From Ditylenchus dipsaci (taxonomy: Eukaryota > Nematoda > Chromadorea > Rhabditida > Anguinidae), in contig SADC01000841.1 in NCBI GenBank assembly GCA_004194705.1, forward strand, positions 124,001-188,000: 64,000 nucleotides of DNA, written 5' to 3'. A program made the translations under genes and the position numbers. Shown one piece after another: positions 61,270 through 64,000 of the stretch. The notes below the pieces were generated by a model that saw only the letters and a program-made list of their open reading frames with translations, was not told where the DNA came from and did no database searches. Numbering within the stretch: position 1 is the stretch's first letter; every line of letters starts with the position of its first letter.

Positions 61270-61475
61270 AATTATCCAGAAAAATACGATTTGCACCAAA
61301 AAGAATTCAATTTGCACCAAAAGAAATTATTTGCACCAAAAAAATTCAATTTGCACCACGGCGATTTGCACCAAAATAAAATCTTTTTGCACCAAAAAAG
61401 AGCTTTTTTGCACCAAAAAAATCTTTTTGCACCAAAAGAAATCTTTTTGCACCAGAAAAAATCCATATCCAAAAA
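61270..61475. repeat. Tandem tttgcaccaaaaag modules
   Basis: About ten units of tttgcaccaaaaagaatc type. Same module at 60490-60540 and inverted at 59315-59360. The open frames it produces are repeat translations. Confidence 0.8.
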
Positions 61476-61552
61476 TTATTCCCATACTTTTCTATGAATA
61501 AGTGATTTTTTTGCCATAAAATGTGTTAATGTTTGAACATTTTCAGTTCGTG

Positions 61553-62076
61553 ATGGCAGAAGTGGAGGGTCCTGTTGCATCAACAAGCGCAAACAAAGTC
61601 GAAATCAAGCAAATGCCAAAGAACAGGTCAACTGGTGTCGAGTCAATGAGTCTATGCTCCGTCTCAGCTTTCTAGAACAAGCTTCTCGACTGCTTGCTGT
61701 TCAAAGTTGGTTGTTTATGTGTATTCTACGGTCATAGTTAGTTTGTGATTTTAGGTTCAGAGAAAGATGACATTGCCAGCCTGCTTTCCAAAAACTATGT
61801 CAAAGAAGTCCGAGAAATCAGCTTTGCTGAACAGCTAAGGGTATTTCTTGTTTTTTTTTGAGATGTTCTTTCGAGTCATTGCTTGGTTTTTAGATGGACA
61901 CCGAATTCAAGCGAACCATCTGCAAGAGGTGTCATCGTATGTGGGTTTTCAACAGCAAACTTCCAGCAATAAGCATCTCCAAAGGCCGGAAGAAGATCTA
62001 TCGGAAGTGTTTGGATTGTAATGCTCAATGCGGATTTGTGCTCAACACCAGTTATCAGGCCAAGAATGAAAAGTAA
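61553..62076 (+). CDS. RNase P protein subunit, Rpp21/Rpr2 family
   Basis: Three exons: 61553-61705, 61755-61840 and 61894-62076; introns of 49 and 53 bp (gttggt...ttttag; gtattt...ttttag), phases fitting. The ATG follows ttttcag by 6 nt. It begins MAEVEGPVASTSANK. After one A is restored in the run near 61618 the frame passes into RVNESMLRLSFLEQASRLLA, the helical N-terminus of the family, then SKNYVKEVREISFAEQLR, and the zinc ribbon KRTICKRCHRM...KIYRKCLDCNAQCGF with two CxxC pairs. The family helps RNase P trim tRNA 5' ends in the nucleus. Length about 140 residues, as usual. Confidence 0.85.
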
Positions 62077-62288
62077 TAATTGTAAAAAGGTTCTTTGATT
62101 GTGTGACTTAATTTGTAATTGTGGTTGTTGTTGCGAATGTTTAACTTGTCTTTGTCACTGGAATTACAATTTTTATTGATAAAAAATTTAATATGGAAAT
62201 AAATGGTTAAAGGAAGCATTTGCTTGAGATTATGCAATTGTAAGCTTTTCTTGGGTGTATTGTGGTTATTCTTTATGTACTGCAGTGC

Positions 62289-62501
62289 TTAGAAACGTGC
62301 TCCACCTCCGTTGCCACCAGGACCTCCATCACTAGCTCCCATCAGACCTCTGAAATCTTTCGGAGCATCTTTGTTACCAAAGCCGGCATCTCGTTTGCCC
62401 CAGTAGTTATAGTAGCATAGTAAGGCCAGTACTAAATAATTAAATGTCATTGTTATCGAGATCACTTATTTGAGTCTGCTGTACATTAGCTGTTGAGTCA
62501 T
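62289..62501 (-). CDS. Possible small membrane protein with Gly-rich tail
   Basis: Exon 2 (62289-62431) encodes LALLCYYNYWGKRDAGFGNK then FRGLMGASDGGPGGNGGGAR and F, stop; acceptor attatttag. A possible exon 1 (ATG at 62501, MTQQLMYSRLK) joins through a 34-bp intron if one A is restored in AAA near 62468. A hydrophobic segment followed by a charged, Gly-rich tail suggests a single-pass membrane protein. No family recognised. Confidence 0.4.
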
Positions 62502-62532
62502 ATGGGTGGCTCAATTATTAGTTTGGTTCTAA

Positions 62533-62674
62533 ATTGCCATATTTTCTCTAATAAACGTGCCCCTTCATTTTTGACTAGGATTTGAGATTTAAGGCCATTT
62601 TATTGAAAATTTCACGATTATTTAGAGGTTGAAAATTAAAGGGCCGGCGTGCTTAATAGAGAAAATGAGATATG
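62533..62674. mobile_element. CCGTATTT-family hairpin, diverged
   Basis: ccatattttctctaataaacgtgcccc and inverse ggccggcgtgcttaatagagaaaatgagatatg; same layout as the copy at 34486 with changed ends. Confidence 0.55.
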
Positions 62675-64000
62675 TTCTGTTTTTATTGTTTACAATTAAA
62701 AAATAAAAAATGAGAATGAGACTGAATCAACTACTTATACCTAAGCAGACTACCATCCTACTGCAAACAACTCACAAACCACCCCGTAAATACAGTTGTC
62801 GACGCGGAATTCGTCACTTCTGAACATTTTTTGAATTTTAGCTTCAAATGACATCAGTATTTTCTCAGCGATACTTTTTTTAATTCGACGATATTTTCAA
62901 CAAAATGGTATATCAAGCGTCAAAATTAGTTTAGAAACTTCTCATGTCGCCAAGAAGGGGGATTAGTTGGGATGACAGTGGGATCTGTAATGGTTTTATT
63001 TTACACTAGCGTCGGATTTTTTTATTATTTTCACGCTTTTTTAATTCGAAAGTTGGATTTTTCTAATAAAAGCATGTGAAAGAAGATAAAGTTTGTAAAA
63101 GATAGAGAGAATAATTTGAGAAACTTGCACAACCAAAAAATTATCAACCCGGCGCCGGCGTCGGCGCTGCCATGAGCGTCGGCGCCTGCCGCTGGCGCCT
63201 TTTTCAGAAGAGGTCGGCGCTGGCGCCCGAGCCAAATTTTTTTAAGGGGGACGCTCGGCGCCGGGGCCTTTTTCAAAAGGGTCAGCGCTGGAACAACACT
63301 GGTCGTAATCCTTCTGCCAATCAAACTTTCGCCAATGAAATTACTTCACCAATGATATGTTTTCGCTTATAGCTTCTTTTCTTAAAGGGGCATGCTCGTG
63401 CGTTTCAAAAAGTTAAGGCGGGGAGCAGCAATTTTTTGTATGGTTCCATTTTTCATTCATTTTGCGTCAAATCTAATATTGATGACCTTTTACGGGTCGT
63501 AGCCTTTTGTCCCCTTTTTGCACTTTTTAGCGTTCTGCCCTATGTTCTGTTTTAGCCACGTAGGCCCATTTTTTAAGTCCTTTTGTAGTTCGTAAGACAT
63601 TTTTTAGTCCCGCTAACGTGCGCTGGCCTATCCTGACACGTGTGAGCTTAAAGGGGCATGTTCGTGCGTGATGAAACACAATTTTTAAAATAGAAAAGGC
63701 GCGAACCAGGCGTGCCAGAGATTTGAAAAAGATTTAATTTTGTATATGAATTTAAATTTCGTCAAACCCAGCAATTGTGTGTGCAGCGAAAGGCATGAGT
63801 ACTCGACTTAACCCCTATCATTCAGCCGGGTCGGGTCGAGGTTGAAACTGAGCTGTACCTCTTCGGAGTGTCTTGAGATCTGAGTTTTGGATTCGCTGAG
63901 CCTTTGGTTCGGTTGTTTGTTCGGGTAACTGCTTCCGGTTGTTATCCCTCGATTTCAGTTTCTGTCGAGTTTTAGATTTGCCTTTGGTTCGGCGTTCTAT
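62675..64000. other. Right end of window: GC-rich repeat and TTAA-family ends, no gene
   Basis: 63150-63300 is close to 22890-23075 (cggcgccggcgtcggcgctg, then cgccgagcc-like and ctttttcaaaagggtc text). Two single ends of the AGGGGCATG family lie at 63386 and 63652, in the same orientation. The last 250 bases have higher GC but no exon was made out. Confidence 0.4.

Noticed and set aside
61270..61475. CRISPR-like regular repeats
   Set aside because: Units are contiguous without unique spacers, and the organism is clearly a eukaryote.
61077..61497. Lys/Gln/His-rich open frames next to Rpp21
   Set aside because: They translate the tttgcaccaaaaag tandem; the real gene starts at 61553.

Overview
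This window looks like nuclear DNA of a nematode. It is AT-rich. Its introns are tiny (34-62 bp) and end in TTTTCAG or TTTTTAG, and several genes have such an acceptor 0-9 nt before the ATG, as expected for spliced-leader trans-splicing. It holds a nematode-type serpentine chemoreceptor and a nematode-like sigma-class GST. The species cannot be named from the sequence.

Few genes are recognisable and most are spread over long introns. In order: a sigma-type glutathione S-transferase (minus, 7072-8535); an unrecognised Ser-rich gene, 3' part (minus, 10783-11653); an unrecognised Asn/Ser-rich gene (minus, 16820-18130); a guanine deaminase (minus, 19876-24743) with a 4.1-kb first intron full of nested transposons; a Ser-rich gene (plus, 27159-28559) interrupted by a hAT-type element; methionine aminopeptidase 1 (minus, 29181-55037), 11 exons over 26 kb with an 18.4-kb intron; inside that intron, on the opposite strand, a 7TM chemoreceptor (plus, 43222-46791); an RNase P protein of the Rpp21/Rpr2 family (plus, 61553-62076); and a possible small membrane protein (minus, 62289-62501).

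The rest is dominated by inverted-repeat (foldback) DNA transposons, many nested. Several can be delimited exactly by target-site duplications: TA (CAGTC and CCGTATTT families), TTAA (AGGGGCATG family), TTA (GGGCCGG), 8 bp (hAT-like) and 9 bp (Mutator-like, with arms built of short tandem modules). Some carry fragments that look like captured host genes. Two elements of 1854 and 1852 bp (2176-4029 and 47161-49012) have related CACGG termini, different perfect 4-bp duplications (AGCC, TTAG), and each carries a colinear intron-containing gene for a small Lys/Glu-rich protein starting MV(S/R)TRR. This is the strongest candidate for an undescribed system here.

A caution: almost every conserved gene shows single-base losses in homopolymers, while splice sites and catalytic residues are intact. 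This looks like uncorrected long-read indels more than pseudogenes, so frames given below are 'frame-repaired' readings.
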